Part shown: in pieces, positions 54,622-63,530 of the stretch | How the letters are laid out: every line of letters begins with the position of its first letter | How positions within the stretch are numbered: position 1 is the stretch's first letter | Assembly (NCBI GenBank): GCA_964370165.1 | Contig: CAYJIG010000004.1 | Span: 6,510-70,509, forward strand | Source of the DNA: JAAYCI01 sp964370165 | Lineage (GTDB): Bacteria > Bacillota > Clostridia > Oscillospirales > Ruminococcaceae | DNA length: 64,000 bases | Reading direction: 5' to 3' | Position numbers and translations under genes: made by a program | The notes under the pieces: generated by a model | Told to the model about the DNA's origin: nothing | The model's input: only the letters and a program-made list of their open reading frames with translations | Database searches by the model: none

Positions 54622-55899
54622 ATGATGGGTGATAAAAAAATAAGAGTGACGCAAATAGATGAAAACCAGTCGATTTTCAGAGAAAATAAAGTGGTGCTTT
54701 TTGGAGCGGGAAGTACCGGTAAAATCATTTTGGAACTATTAAAGCAATTTGATATTGAAGTGCATTCATATTGTGATAATAATGAGGGCTTATGGGGAAC
54801 GCTTGTCAATGGAATAAAGGTGATTTCACCTGCTGAGTTGCAAGAGCTTACAAGAGCGGATAAAAATATTTTAGTCCAGGTAACGGTAGGCGCTATTCAA
54901 AGTTTCATTATGTCAAAATCAGTTGGTGAGGTTATTTCACAAATAAAAAATTTGGGTATAGAAAAATATATAGTTGCGCAAGAAACATATCATATGCTCA
55001 CTTTGTTTAAATTTCTCAAATTTGCAGTCGAAAATCATGAAGCTATTACCGACAACGATTTCCTAAAAGATTACAAGCGCAAATTTGACTATATTGCTGG
55101 ATATGATCGCTTTATACGTAATATGTTAAATATTAATGCTGAAAATAATACAATACTTATTTGTCTTCCACCAAAAACAGGTGATGTTACCTTGGGGATG
55201 ACTTTTATTGATAACAATGTGACACACTTTAATGTTGAGCATCAGCCTACCTTTTTTGTCAATACTTTCGGCAAAAAGGTATATGGAAATATGTTTGGGA
55301 AAATTAAAATCATCACTGCTGTCAGAGAGCCTATTGGACAGAATATATCACTTCTGCTTCAGTCGATTTCCGAGTGGAGTTTAAGAATGGACACGCTAGT
55401 TAATGCTATAAGGCTTAATACAGGCGAGTACACTGCTGCTGGAATACAAAATGTTATAGATATAATATTTAAGGACGGCGGAAATCTCCAATCTTTGTTT
55501 GACATTCAAATAAAAAACAATGAATTAATTGGACGTATCCAAAACTTTATACCATCATTCCAAGAGAATATTATAGACATAATGAAAGAGCCCTTTGATA
55601 AGGAAAAAGGCTACTCGATAATAAAAGAAGACAATATAGAAGTATTTGTCTATCAGCTTGAAAAATTAAATGATATTGTACCAGAGCTTTCTGAGTGGGT
55701 TGGGGTACCTTTTGACAGTTTGGTGATTGACAACATGGGTGAAAGCAAGTGGAATGGTGCGTCTTACAAGCAAGCACAAAAAGAACTGAAGTTTTCGGGG
55801 GAATATTTTGACAAATGCTATAACGAGCCGTATGTAAAACATTTCTATTCAGAGCAAGATATAGAGAAATTCAAAAATAGGTGGAGAGGGAATATTTAA
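54622..55899 (+). CDS. Sulfotransferase-like protein, first tandem copy
   Basis: The N-terminal domain (about 20-125) is Rossmann-like, starting VVLFGAGSTGKIILELL. The middle (about 180-330) looks like a PAPS-dependent sulfotransferase: ILICLPPKTGDVTLG fits the 5'-phosphosulfate loop and AVREPIGQNISLLLQ the 3'-phosphate motif, as in capsular NKWYS-type proteins. The C-terminus has FDKCYNEPYVKHFYSEQDIE, also like that group. It is near the PAPS-making genes, which supports the call. ATG 54622 follows GGAGAGG; the second copy starts one base after its stop. Confidence 0.68.
   Translation: MMGDKKIRVTQIDENQSIFRENKVVLFGAGSTGKIILELLKQFDIEVHSYCDNNEGLWGTLVNGIKVISPAELQELTRADKNILVQVTVGAIQSFIMSKSVGEVISQIKNLGIEKYIVAQETYHMLTLFKFLKFAVENHEAITDNDFLKDYKRKFDYIAGYDRFIRNMLNINAENNTILICLPPKTGDVTLGMTFIDNNVTHFNVEHQPTFFVNTFGKKVYGNMFGKIKIITAVREPIGQNISLLLQSISEWSLRMDTLVNAIRLNTGEYTAAGIQNVIDIIFKDGGNLQSLFDIQIKNNELIGRIQNFIPSFQENIIDIMKEPFDKEKGYSIIKEDNIEVFVYQLEKLNDIVPELSEWVGVPFDSLVIDNMGESKWNGASYKQAQKELKFSGEYFDKCYNEPYVKHFYSEQDIEKFKNRWRGNI
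55567..55895 (+). repeat. Direct repeat, copy 1 (3' end of first sulfotransferase-like gene)
   Basis: 329 bp that recur at 56858-57186 with three mismatches seen by eye (two in the GATAAG/AACAAG codons and one silent C/T). It covers the C-terminal domain. Confidence 0.92.
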
Positions 55900-55900
55900 A

Positions 55901-57199
55901 ATGATGGAAAATAAAAAAATAAGAATAACACAAATAGATGAAAATCAGTCGATTTTCAGAGAAAATAAAGTAGTGCTTTTCGGAGCGGGAAATACCGGTG
56001 AATTAATCTTGGAGTTACTGCGGCAATTTGATGTTGAAGTATATGCATATTGTGATAATAACAAAAACTTATGGGGAACGCTTGTCAATGGAATAAAGGT
56101 GATTTCACCTGATGAATTGCAGGAGCTTGTAAGAACAGATGAAAATGTATTGGTGCAAATTTCAGTGGGTCCGGTTCGAAAAATGGAAGTGCCTCAAGAT
56201 ATACTTGATCAAATAATTGATTTAGGAGTAACAAAATATATATTTACTCAAGAAACTTATCCTATATTGCGACAATATAAATTTTTAAATTTTGTAATTA
56301 AACATCCGGAAATAATTACAGAAGATTATATTTCTTCATATGATTCTCAAAAATTTGGTAGTGACTTCATTAAAGATGTGAATATTGAATATATGCTGAA
56401 CTTTAATGGACATAAAGATAACATATTAATATGTATGCCGCCAAAAACCGGAGATTACACAATAAACGCTACTTTTAGAAAAAATGATATTCCACACTTC
56501 AACAATTTTCATCGTCCTGATTTTTTCAAAAATGGATTTGGGAAAGAAGTATACAAAAAACTGTCTTCAACATTAAAAATAATCACAGCGGTTAGAGACC
56601 CTGTTGCTCAACATTTATCATTGTTTTCACATTTGAATGCTAATTATGGAGCAAATGTGACAACTCTTTTTCAGGTGATTACAATGAATTTAGTAAAATA
56701 TGATACAGATTCAATCAAAAAAGTTATTGATGCTTTGTTTAAAGGCGGAGGCGATGCTCAGGCATTGTTTGATATGCAACTGGAAAAATTTGCCGTCCAA
56801 AATTCTGATAATATTGCCGGATCAATGATTCAATATTTCGTCACAGCCTTCCAGCAAAATATTATAGACATAATGAAAGAGCCCTTTAACAAGGAAAAAG
56901 GCTACTCGATAATAAAAGAAGACAATATAGAAGTATTTGTTTATCAGCTTGAAAAATTAAATGATATTGTACCAGAGCTTTCTGAGTGGGTTGGGGTACC
57001 TTTTGACAGTTTGGTGATTGACAACATGGGTGAAAGCAAGTGGAATGGTGCGTCTTACAAGCAAGCACAAAAAGAACTGAAGTTTTCGGGGGAATATTTT
57101 GACAAATGCTATAACGAGCCGTATGTAAAACATTTCTATTCAGAGCAAGATATAGAGAAATTCAAAAATAGGTGGAGAGGGAATATAATTAGGGAGTAA
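55901..57199 (+). CDS. Sulfotransferase-like protein, second tandem copy
   Basis: This is a paralogue of the preceding gene with the same layout: Rossmann-like N-domain (VVLFGAGNTGELILELL), sulfotransferase-like core (ILICMPPKTGDYTINA and AVRDPVAQHLSLFSH) and the same C-terminal domain. The first about 90 residues are very similar, the core is clearly diverged, and the last about 108 residues are virtually identical. That pattern suggests the two act on different acceptors while sharing a donor or partner. The ribosome site is the GGAGAGGG at the very end of the first copy. Confidence 0.68.
   Translation: MMENKKIRITQIDENQSIFRENKVVLFGAGNTGELILELLRQFDVEVYAYCDNNKNLWGTLVNGIKVISPDELQELVRTDENVLVQISVGPVRKMEVPQDILDQIIDLGVTKYIFTQETYPILRQYKFLNFVIKHPEIITEDYISSYDSQKFGSDFIKDVNIEYMLNFNGHKDNILICMPPKTGDYTINATFRKNDIPHFNNFHRPDFFKNGFGKEVYKKLSSTLKIITAVRDPVAQHLSLFSHLNANYGANVTTLFQVITMNLVKYDTDSIKKVIDALFKGGGDAQALFDMQLEKFAVQNSDNIAGSMIQYFVTAFQQNIIDIMKEPFNKEKGYSIIKEDNIEVFVYQLEKLNDIVPELSEWVGVPFDSLVIDNMGESKWNGASYKQAQKELKFSGEYFDKCYNEPYVKHFYSEQDIEKFKNRWRGNIIRE
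56858..57186 (+). repeat. Direct repeat, copy 2 (3' end of second sulfotransferase-like gene)
   Basis: The partner of 55567-55895, offset 1291 bp. Recent gene conversion or unequal crossing-over would explain it. Confidence 0.92.
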
Positions 57200-57245
57200 G
57201 CATAGCAAATGAAACGCACCCCAAATAGCGAAAAGAGGTCCGGTA

Positions 57246-59375
57246 ATGAAAAATACTGTTTTCAAAGAAATCATTGACGAATGTTTCATAAATGAAATTA
57301 AAGAAAAGACTATCGGCAAATATCTTTGTATAATGCCAATGGGTAAGCGTGGGAAAGAACTGGCTTTATATTTAAAGTCGAAAAATATCAAAACGGATTA
57401 TTTTTGCGATAATAATGAAGAAAAACATGGCAGTATATATATGGATATTCCATGTATATCTGTCGAAAAGCTGTCATCTATTAAAGATGAAGCTTTTGTA
57501 CTTATCGCAGTGGCATCTCCTAAAGATATTGAAAATATTAACAATCAGTTAACGGAATTAGATGTCGCTGTTGAACAAGCAGAACTAAATTCACAACAGG
57601 TAAAGCACTATATTAAACAAGTGAAAAAAATATATGCAAATGAATTAGAAAATGAAAATGAATTACTAAAAATTGCAAAGGAGTTACCCTTACTTGCACA
57701 GCAGGCTAAAATCGGCGATGGCAATGATTGCATCTATCGGTTGAACCCAAATAGTGAGGCTGCAAATATAATACAAAAACTTGGATTCGGGGATGGACTG
57801 TATTGCACCGATCATTCAATCAAAGCTATTTCAAATAACCTAATGGCTCTTTTTGATGAAAATACTATTTTGTCCGATAATAGTTATGCTTGGTATTATG
57901 AACTGATTTTCCCTGATAAGCTGATTAATAATGATAATTTTTGGCAATGGAAACCTGTAGTCTCAAACGGTAAAGCGTTTGTAGATCAATTAGTGGTGCC
58001 GTCTGTCAGTAATAATAAAGATTCACGCCGAATTATTGCCATTGGTGATTCAAGATTTTATTGTGCTACATACATTAATCATAGCGAATCTATTTTCGGG
58101 ATACTCGAAACATTATTTGACAATGATATTATTATTGAAAGTCATAGATCATATTATCTATATAATATATTAGAACAAATCAAAACTATTCATATCAATA
58201 GCGACGACATAATTATCGTCGCAGGATTTTTAAATTTATTTAGAAACATTGGAACTGACACAACGTCATATACTACAAACGAAATGGCTAAAGCAATTTT
58301 AAAAGAGTTAAATAATTATTGCAAAGAAAAGGGTGCTAAATTTATTTTTCTTGATTTACCTTTACTTTATGATATTGCAAACTTAACTCACATTGAACAT
58401 TTGATAACCAAGCGCACATCTATTGAACATTTTATAACAAGGCGCACGTATTTGGAGTATCCATATGAGCGTTTAGAAACAAAAAATTCTATAAAAAGAT
58501 ATTGCATATCGAATGATATTGCTTACTATGATTTGTCAAATTCGTTTGATAAAGCAATCAGAGCTTCATTTTTTGTAGACACTGTTCACTTTACACATGA
58601 GGGGGCTATATATATTGCAAATGAAATTTATGAACTGGTAAAAACTTGTTTTGAAGAAGATATAACAAAAAAGCCTGAAACCGTTAAAGAATGTAGCAGG
58701 CTACGTGAAATATATACGCAAGATGTAGTGGGGAAGTTTGAAACACCGGAATTGCTGGAATATCTTGATACGCTAAAGAAAATCTCCGCCGATAAACCCA
58801 AAAACAGCGGTGTAATTGTTATGAATTGTAACCCATTTACATATGGACATAAATATCTTATTGAAACTGCCAGAAAACAGGTAGGTCATTTATATATTTT
58901 AGTTGTTGAAGAAGACTTATCTGATTTCAAGTTTGAAGACCGTTTCGAAATGATAAAATTAGGAGTAGCCGATATTGATGGTGTGGATGTCATTAATAGT
59001 GGTAAATTTGTAATATCGACAGTTACCTTCCCGGAGTATTTCTCAAAAGATGCTTTAAAAACTCAAGTTATAGACCCTTCGATGGATGTTGAAATTTTCT
59101 GTAATAAGATAGCGCCATCTTTAAATGTTAAAACACGGTTTGTAGGCGAAGAACCACTGGATAATGTGACTAATCAATACAATCAAAAGATGATGGATAT
59201 TTTACCAAATTACGACATGGAATTGGTTGTTATAAAGAGGAAAGAAGTTTCAGGTGGCGTCATAAGTGCATCTAGGGTGCGCAAATTATTGTCGAATGGT
59301 GACTTATCGCAGTTGACTGAGTTAGTTCCTCGAAGTACAATTGACTATTTGGTCAAGTTAGGATATGGCGATTAA
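57246..59375 (+). CDS. Three-domain protein: Rossmann-like, SGNH-like, CitC-like nucleotidyltransferase
   Basis: The N-terminal domain (about 20-110) is the cluster's Rossmann-like module with a changed glycine motif (MPMGKRGKELALYL and FCDNNEEKHG). The middle (about 255-475) looks like an SGNH hydrolase/acyltransferase: IIAIGDSRFYC for the Ser block and VDTVHFTHEGA for the Asp-His block. The C-terminus (about 515-705) matches the nucleotidyltransferase of citrate lyase ligase (CitC): MNCNPFTYGHKYLIE, DRFEMIKLGV and SASRVRKLL. No citrate lyase genes are near. It may activate a carboxylate or phosphate group as a nucleotide and transfer it; the substrate is unknown. Confidence 0.72.
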   Translation: MKNTVFKEIIDECFINEIKEKTIGKYLCIMPMGKRGKELALYLKSKNIKTDYFCDNNEEKHGSIYMDIPCISVEKLSSIKDEAFVLIAVASPKDIENINNQLTELDVAVEQAELNSQQVKHYIKQVKKIYANELENENELLKIAKELPLLAQQAKIGDGNDCIYRLNPNSEAANIIQKLGFGDGLYCTDHSIKAISNNLMALFDENTILSDNSYAWYYELIFPDKLINNDNFWQWKPVVSNGKAFVDQLVVPSVSNNKDSRRIIAIGDSRFYCATYINHSESIFGILETLFDNDIIIESHRSYYLYNILEQIKTIHINSDDIIIVAGFLNLFRNIGTDTTSYTTNEMAKAILKELNNYCKEKGAKFIFLDLPLLYDIANLTHIEHLITKRTSIEHFITRRTYLEYPYERLETKNSIKRYCISNDIAYYDLSNSFDKAIRASFFVDTVHFTHEGAIYIANEIYELVKTCFEEDITKKPETVKECSRLREIYTQDVVGKFETPELLEYLDTLKKISADKPKNSGVIVMNCNPFTYGHKYLIETARKQVGHLYILVVEEDLSDFKFEDRFEMIKLGVADIDGVDVINSGKFVISTVTFPEYFSKDALKTQVIDPSMDVEIFCNKIAPSLNVKTRFVGEEPLDNVTNQYNQKMMDILPNYDMELVVIKRKEVSGGVISASRVRKLLSNGDLSQLTELVPRSTIDYLVKLGYGD

Positions 59376-59692
59376 AATAGGATATATAACAAATTTTTCT
59401 GTGTTTTGGCTTTGTTTTTTCGCTTGTTTATAGGTTTTGAAGTTGTTTATATCGCTTTTACCAGTAGGAAAAAAATTTTGTAAAAAGTAATAATCCGAAT
59501 CTATCACCAACAGAGATTATCTGTCGGGATTGGTTCGGATTATATTTGTCTTGAGGGAGTGATGGTATAGCAATTACATAAGGTGTGCAAAAAACGCTGA
59601 TATTAGGCGGTTTTACAGCCGATAAGCAATGGAATTGTCAAAAACAGTTAACACGAAATATACAAAAATTCATTAATTTGTGTTGGCGGCCA
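59376..59692. other. Non-coding stretch between the glycan cluster and IS relic
   Basis: No gene is seen in about 315 bases. It holds the nested inverted repeat at 59489-59543. The outer end of the IS relic must lie near 59640-59690, but no terminal inverted repeat could be matched. Confidence 0.5.
59489..59543. repeat. Nested inverted repeat (structured element)
   Basis: The outer stem AATAATCCGAA (59489-59499) pairs with TTCGGATTAT (59534-59543); inside, CCAA pairs with TTGG and CAGA with TCTG around GATTA. Neither side has a long T run. It could be a terminator remnant, an RNA element or a recombination or insertion target. Confidence 0.55.
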
Positions 59693-60300
59693 TTAAGCCG
59701 CCCCAGACACACACTTTTCAAAAAACAACTTGCGTTTCATGGCCGGCGGCATACCCCCAATGGCATGGCAGATGCGCCGGTTGTTCCAATATCCAAGAAA
59801 ATAACGGAACACAATAGATTTGACACTTTCCATAGGCATCTTTTTTGTATCATATCTGCCTTGGTAAGGCCGTGTGGTTTTCGCACAGGTTGCAGTAGAC
59901 CATGCTTTTTTAAAACACGATAGATGGTGGAATCACTCTCGTTTCTTCCCCTCAATCTCAATGCATCTATCATTCGATACCGTCCATATTTGTCGTTTTC
60001 CACATCCTCTTCTAAAATTGCCTGTATTTCTGTCAGAAGTTCGGCATGTTTATCAGGGCGGTTCTTGTTTTCCAGATATCGATAATACCCTTGGCGACTC
60101 ACACAGAGTAAGCGGCATAGCTGCGAAACATAATAGCCACTTTCCTGTTTATTCGCTTGTTCGATGAATTCATATCTGGGATTCTCCCCTGTTTCTTCTG
60201 ACGTGTTGCGAAAAAAGCTGATGCTTCACGCAATACCTTGTTCGTTCGCTCCAATTTTCTTACTTTTTGTTTGAGTTGTTTCACCTCCTCAGCCATATAC
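59693..60300 (-). mobile_element. IS3-family relic with internal deletion
   Basis: On the minus strand a short orfA-like part (60296-60099, EEVKQLKQKVRKLERTNKVL then EASAFFA) overlaps an orfB frame in the usual -1 arrangement, with a T6 run where slippage could occur. orfB starts normally (YEFIEQANKQESGYYVSQL, SRQGYYRYLEN) up to about 59830, then jumps to the family's last residues in another frame (YFLGYWNNRRICHAIGGMPP, ending at TAA 59695-59693). The DDE catalytic core is missing, so the element cannot move by itself. The N-terminal helix-turn-helix of orfA also appears cut off. Confidence 0.8.
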
Positions 60301-60302
60301 CT

Positions 60303-60535
60303 ACATTTTTTAATCGCCTTTTTCTTTCATATTGTTTAACGTTTTAGAAAATGAAAATGTGCGGATAAAAAGCAAAAATATTATAACACACAGCAAAACC
60401 CACAGCAGAGTATAAGGGAATGTTTTTCTGGTCGGTTGCGGGGCGGTGTCATCAGTTCGGATTTTTTGGTGTTATGAACAAACTACTACTGCTCCTGTAT
60501 GTACTTGGGATATAGTGGGCGTATAAAGCAGAACA
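60303..60535. other. Non-coding stretch between IS relic and uvrA-like gene
   Basis: No gene, RNA or clear repeat is seen here. Confidence 0.5.
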
Positions 60536-60537
60536 GT

Positions 60538-60577
60538 GAAAAAGGTTGGAACTATATTAATAAATATGCTCCAACCT
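60538..60577 (-). terminator. Intrinsic terminator after the uvrA-like gene
   Basis: On the minus strand AGGTTGGA (60577-60570) pairs with TCCAACCT (60550-60543), followed by TTTTT, a few bases after the stop codon. Confidence 0.8.
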
Positions 60578-60592
60578 AATATACTAATTTAA

Positions 60593-63040
60593 TTATAAAT
60601 ACCTACCTGTTACACTATTGTCAGAGAGCGAAACTTCAAAAGGTGTACCTGTAGCTATAATCTGACCACCTTTATCACCGCCGAATGGCCCAAGCTCTAT
60701 GATATAGTCACTTTTTGCTAAAATATCTGTATTATGCTCGATTACAAATACCGAGTTATTTTGGCTTACAAGTTTTTGAAGTAGTGCTAAAAGTTTTTCG
60801 CTGTCTGATGGGTGTAAACCTGTGGTCGGCTCGTCTAATAGATATAACGTGTGACCACTACCCACTTTTGCAAGTTCTTTTGACAGTTTAAGTCGCTGAC
60901 ATTCACCACCAGAAAGTGTAGTTGTCGATTGTCCAAGTTTTAAATACGCAAGACCAACTTCGTTTATAACGCTAAGTTTTTTGTAAATTTCGTGGTTTCC
61001 CTCAAAAAACTCTAAGTTTTCAAGCACAGTCATATTTAAAATATCGGAAATGCTTTTGCCCTTATATGTTACAGACAGCACTTTTTTCTTAAATCTATGC
61101 CCTTTGCAAACAGGACAAACAACCTCAACATCATCTAAAAACTGCATATCAAGAGCAATTACTCCAAGTCCCTCGCATTTTTCACAGCGCCCACCTTTAA
61201 CATTGAAAGAGAAATCAGCAGGCTTAAGTTTTAGTTTTTTTGCTTCTATTTGGGAAGAAAATAGCTCTCTTATCAACGTGAAAACTTCTGTGTATGTTGC
61301 GATATTACTTCGACTTTGTCTACCTATAGGGCTTTGGTCTATTTTGATTACCTCTGAAATGCTCTCAAACCCACGAACACTTTCGGCATTTTTTCTCTGT
61401 TCTATAACATCAAAAACAAGCGAGCTTTTACCGCTACCGGAAACCCCGGCAAAAGAAACAAGCTGACCGAGTGGAATATTTACCGATACATTTTTAAGAT
61501 TATGCACAGTGGCATTTTTAACTTCGATAAATCTGCTCGTATTTATCTTTTTGTCGTTTGGTTTAGATTTTTCTTCACATAGAAACTTTGCAGTCTTAGA
61601 AATTTCATTTTGCGAAACCTCTGACACTGTGCCACTTGCGACAATTTCACCACCAAGAGAACCTGCACCGATACCAAAGTCAATGACATAATCGCACTCT
61701 TTCACAAAATCCATATCATGCTCGATAACGATAACTGTGTTGCCAAGGTCACGCAGTTTTTTTATTGCTTTGAGTAGCAACAAAGTATCTCGTGCATGAA
61801 GTCCTGTTGTTGGCTCGTCTAAGATGTACAGTACCCCTGTAAGTCCGCTTTCTAAAATACTTGCAAGGCGAATTCGCTGACTCTCACCACCCGAAAGAGT
61901 GCTGACAGGTCGGTCAATTGAAAGATATTCAAGACCGATTTTTATAATACCGTTTGCACGTTTCAGAATATCACCTATAACCACTGTCGCAATTTCTTTT
62001 GCAGATGGAGATAGGTTTGACAAAACATCTTGCAAAAACTCCACAAGTGCTGACATTGTAAAAGTGCTAACTTCTACTATAGTTTTACCATCGAGTTTCG
62101 CAGTCCTACCGTCAAAGCCGAGCCTTGTACCATGACATTCATCACAAGGAGTGCTTCCAATAGCACTGGCAATGACAGGATTAGCGACTTTTTTTGTAGC
62201 AGACTCCACCACTTTTTTGTTAACAAAGGTGCGAAGCCCCTCGACATAACCGTCCATAACTCTTTTTGGCTTTTTGATATTGGGAAACTGCTTTTTAAAT
62301 TTCTCACAGTCGACACCATCAAGAAGTACGAGCATTTCAAGTTCGTTATAGTCTTTAACAGGTTTTGATACATCAAAAGTAAAACCATAGTGCTTACCAC
62401 AAGCCTCAAATGTATTTGAGTAATGCTCCCAAAAAGTTTCGTTACCCCAAATTTTGATAGCACCCTCTTTTATAGTAAGGCTTGTATCAATAAGTTTCGA
62501 CAAATCCACATCTTTTACAACACCAATGCCATTACATTTTGGACAAGCGCCTTCAGCTTTGTTAAATGAAAAACTCGCCATACTAAGATGTGATAGCTTG
62601 GTTTTGCAGTGAGGACAAGAAGTGTCGGTAAAATCAATTTCCTCATCTTCATCAAAATTCGGAGCGATTTCGCCCATACAATTAGGGCAAATTCTTGTCG
62701 CAAGTTTTGCGTATAATATGCGAAGATAGGTTAGTATTTCGGTGTATGTGCCAACAGTTGAGCGTGGATTTTTTGATAGCACCCTTTGCCCAACAGAAAT
62801 AGATGGCGAAAGCCCAACAATGCTGTCTACCTGTGGCTTATTTAGGCCATCTGTCACCATTCCCATGGACTCTAAATATTGACGCTGACATTCTTTTTGC
62901 AGTATATCCATAGCAAAACTGCTTTTTCCACTACCTGATACACCTGTTAAAGCGACAAGTTTGTATTTTGGTATTTCTACCGATATATTTTTTAGGTTGT
63001 TTTCTCTTGCACCTGTAATTTTTATAAATTCGGTTCTCAT
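60593..63040 (-). CDS. UvrA-like ABC ATPase (short, drug-resistance type)
   Basis: This has the double-ABC layout of UvrA: Walker A GVSGSGKSSF near residue 35 and GVSGSGKSSLVF in the second half, signatures LSGGESQRIRLA and LSGGECQRLKLS, and zinc-finger cysteine pairs (CPNC/CPHC, CPKC, CDEC, CEKC/CPVC). At 815 residues it is about 125 shorter than housekeeping UvrA. Such short UvrA paralogues are often linked to protection from DNA-binding drugs. It is coupled to a MarR regulator by a one-base overlap (TAATG), with a GGAGGA site. Confidence 0.88.
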   Translation of the reverse strand: MRTEFIKITGARENNLKNISVEIPKYKLVALTGVSGSGKSSFAMDILQKECQRQYLESMGMVTDGLNKPQVDSIVGLSPSISVGQRVLSKNPRSTVGTYTEILTYLRILYAKLATRICPNCMGEIAPNFDEDEEIDFTDTSCPHCKTKLSHLSMASFSFNKAEGACPKCNGIGVVKDVDLSKLIDTSLTIKEGAIKIWGNETFWEHYSNTFEACGKHYGFTFDVSKPVKDYNELEMLVLLDGVDCEKFKKQFPNIKKPKRVMDGYVEGLRTFVNKKVVESATKKVANPVIASAIGSTPCDECHGTRLGFDGRTAKLDGKTIVEVSTFTMSALVEFLQDVLSNLSPSAKEIATVVIGDILKRANGIIKIGLEYLSIDRPVSTLSGGESQRIRLASILESGLTGVLYILDEPTTGLHARDTLLLLKAIKKLRDLGNTVIVIEHDMDFVKECDYVIDFGIGAGSLGGEIVASGTVSEVSQNEISKTAKFLCEEKSKPNDKKINTSRFIEVKNATVHNLKNVSVNIPLGQLVSFAGVSGSGKSSLVFDVIEQRKNAESVRGFESISEVIKIDQSPIGRQSRSNIATYTEVFTLIRELFSSQIEAKKLKLKPADFSFNVKGGRCEKCEGLGVIALDMQFLDDVEVVCPVCKGHRFKKKVLSVTYKGKSISDILNMTVLENLEFFEGNHEIYKKLSVINEVGLAYLKLGQSTTTLSGGECQRLKLSKELAKVGSGHTLYLLDEPTTGLHPSDSEKLLALLQKLVSQNNSVFVIEHNTDILAKSDYIIELGPFGGDKGGQIIATGTPFEVSLSDNSVTGRYL

Positions 63041-63462
63041 TATTTATTATCATCCTCCAACAAGTAATCAGCCATAAAGTTTAGTATTTCCGAAAATACA
63101 GCTTTTTTATCATCAGAAAACTTTTCATCAACTGCGTCCATAAGGGAAGCAGATTTTGTATCATTACTATTTTGAATTAAACTATCAGCTAAAGAAAGAT
63201 AAGTAACTCTTTTATCTTCAGTAGATCCCGTTTTTATAACCAAACCTTTATTTGCAAGTTCATTCACCTTTTGTGTTGTTGCAGGTCGAGAAAGATTAAG
63301 CCTATCGGCAAGTTCACTAATCGTCATATTCTTCTTGTGGTTTATAATAAATAATTGCAAAACATCGGAATATGGCAAAGTGCTACCTATTTCACTCTCA
63401 CGAATACTTTTATAACAGTCAATATCAACTGCACTCATAAATCTAAAATATGCTTCTCTCAT
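63040..63462 (-). CDS. MarR-family regulator of the uvrA-like gene
   Basis: A 140-residue winged-helix protein: MTISELADRLNLSRPATTQK is the recognition helix region and TEDKRVTYLSLADS the wing. ATG 63462 is chosen because GAGGT lies just before it and because the promoter (63497-63525) is directly upstream; the longer open frame would place that promoter inside the gene. It probably represses itself and uvrA through the two palindromes around the promoter. Confidence 0.88.
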   Translation of the reverse strand: MREAYFRFMSAVDIDCYKSIRESEIGSTLPYSDVLQLFIINHKKNMTISELADRLNLSRPATTQKVNELANKGLVIKTGSTEDKRVTYLSLADSLIQNSNDTKSASLMDAVDEKFSDDKKAVFSEILNFMADYLLEDDNK

Positions 63463-63483
63463 ACTATACCTCATTTCAAATAG

Positions 63484-63497
63484 TTTCAATATTGAAA
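63484..63497. promoter_or_regulatory. Palindromic operator, downstream copy
   Basis: TTTCAATATTGAAA, a perfect 14-bp palindrome touching the -10 box of the marR promoter. It shares TTTCAA/TTGAAA half-sites with the copy at 63531-63544. Confidence 0.75.
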
Positions 63498-63525
63498 TTA
63501 TATCGCTAAGAGAAGCAAAAGTCAA
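63497..63525 (-). promoter_or_regulatory. Promoter of marR-uvrA-like operon
   Basis: On the minus strand TTGACT (63525-63520), 17 bases, and perfect TATAAT (63502-63497). The marR ATG is 35 bases downstream of the -10. Confidence 0.8.
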
Positions 63526-63530
63526 TATAG

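Noticed and set aside
59585..59923. Plus-strand open frame across the IS relic
   Set aside because: It is the complement of the orfB transposase remnant, which has clear family likeness on the minus strand.
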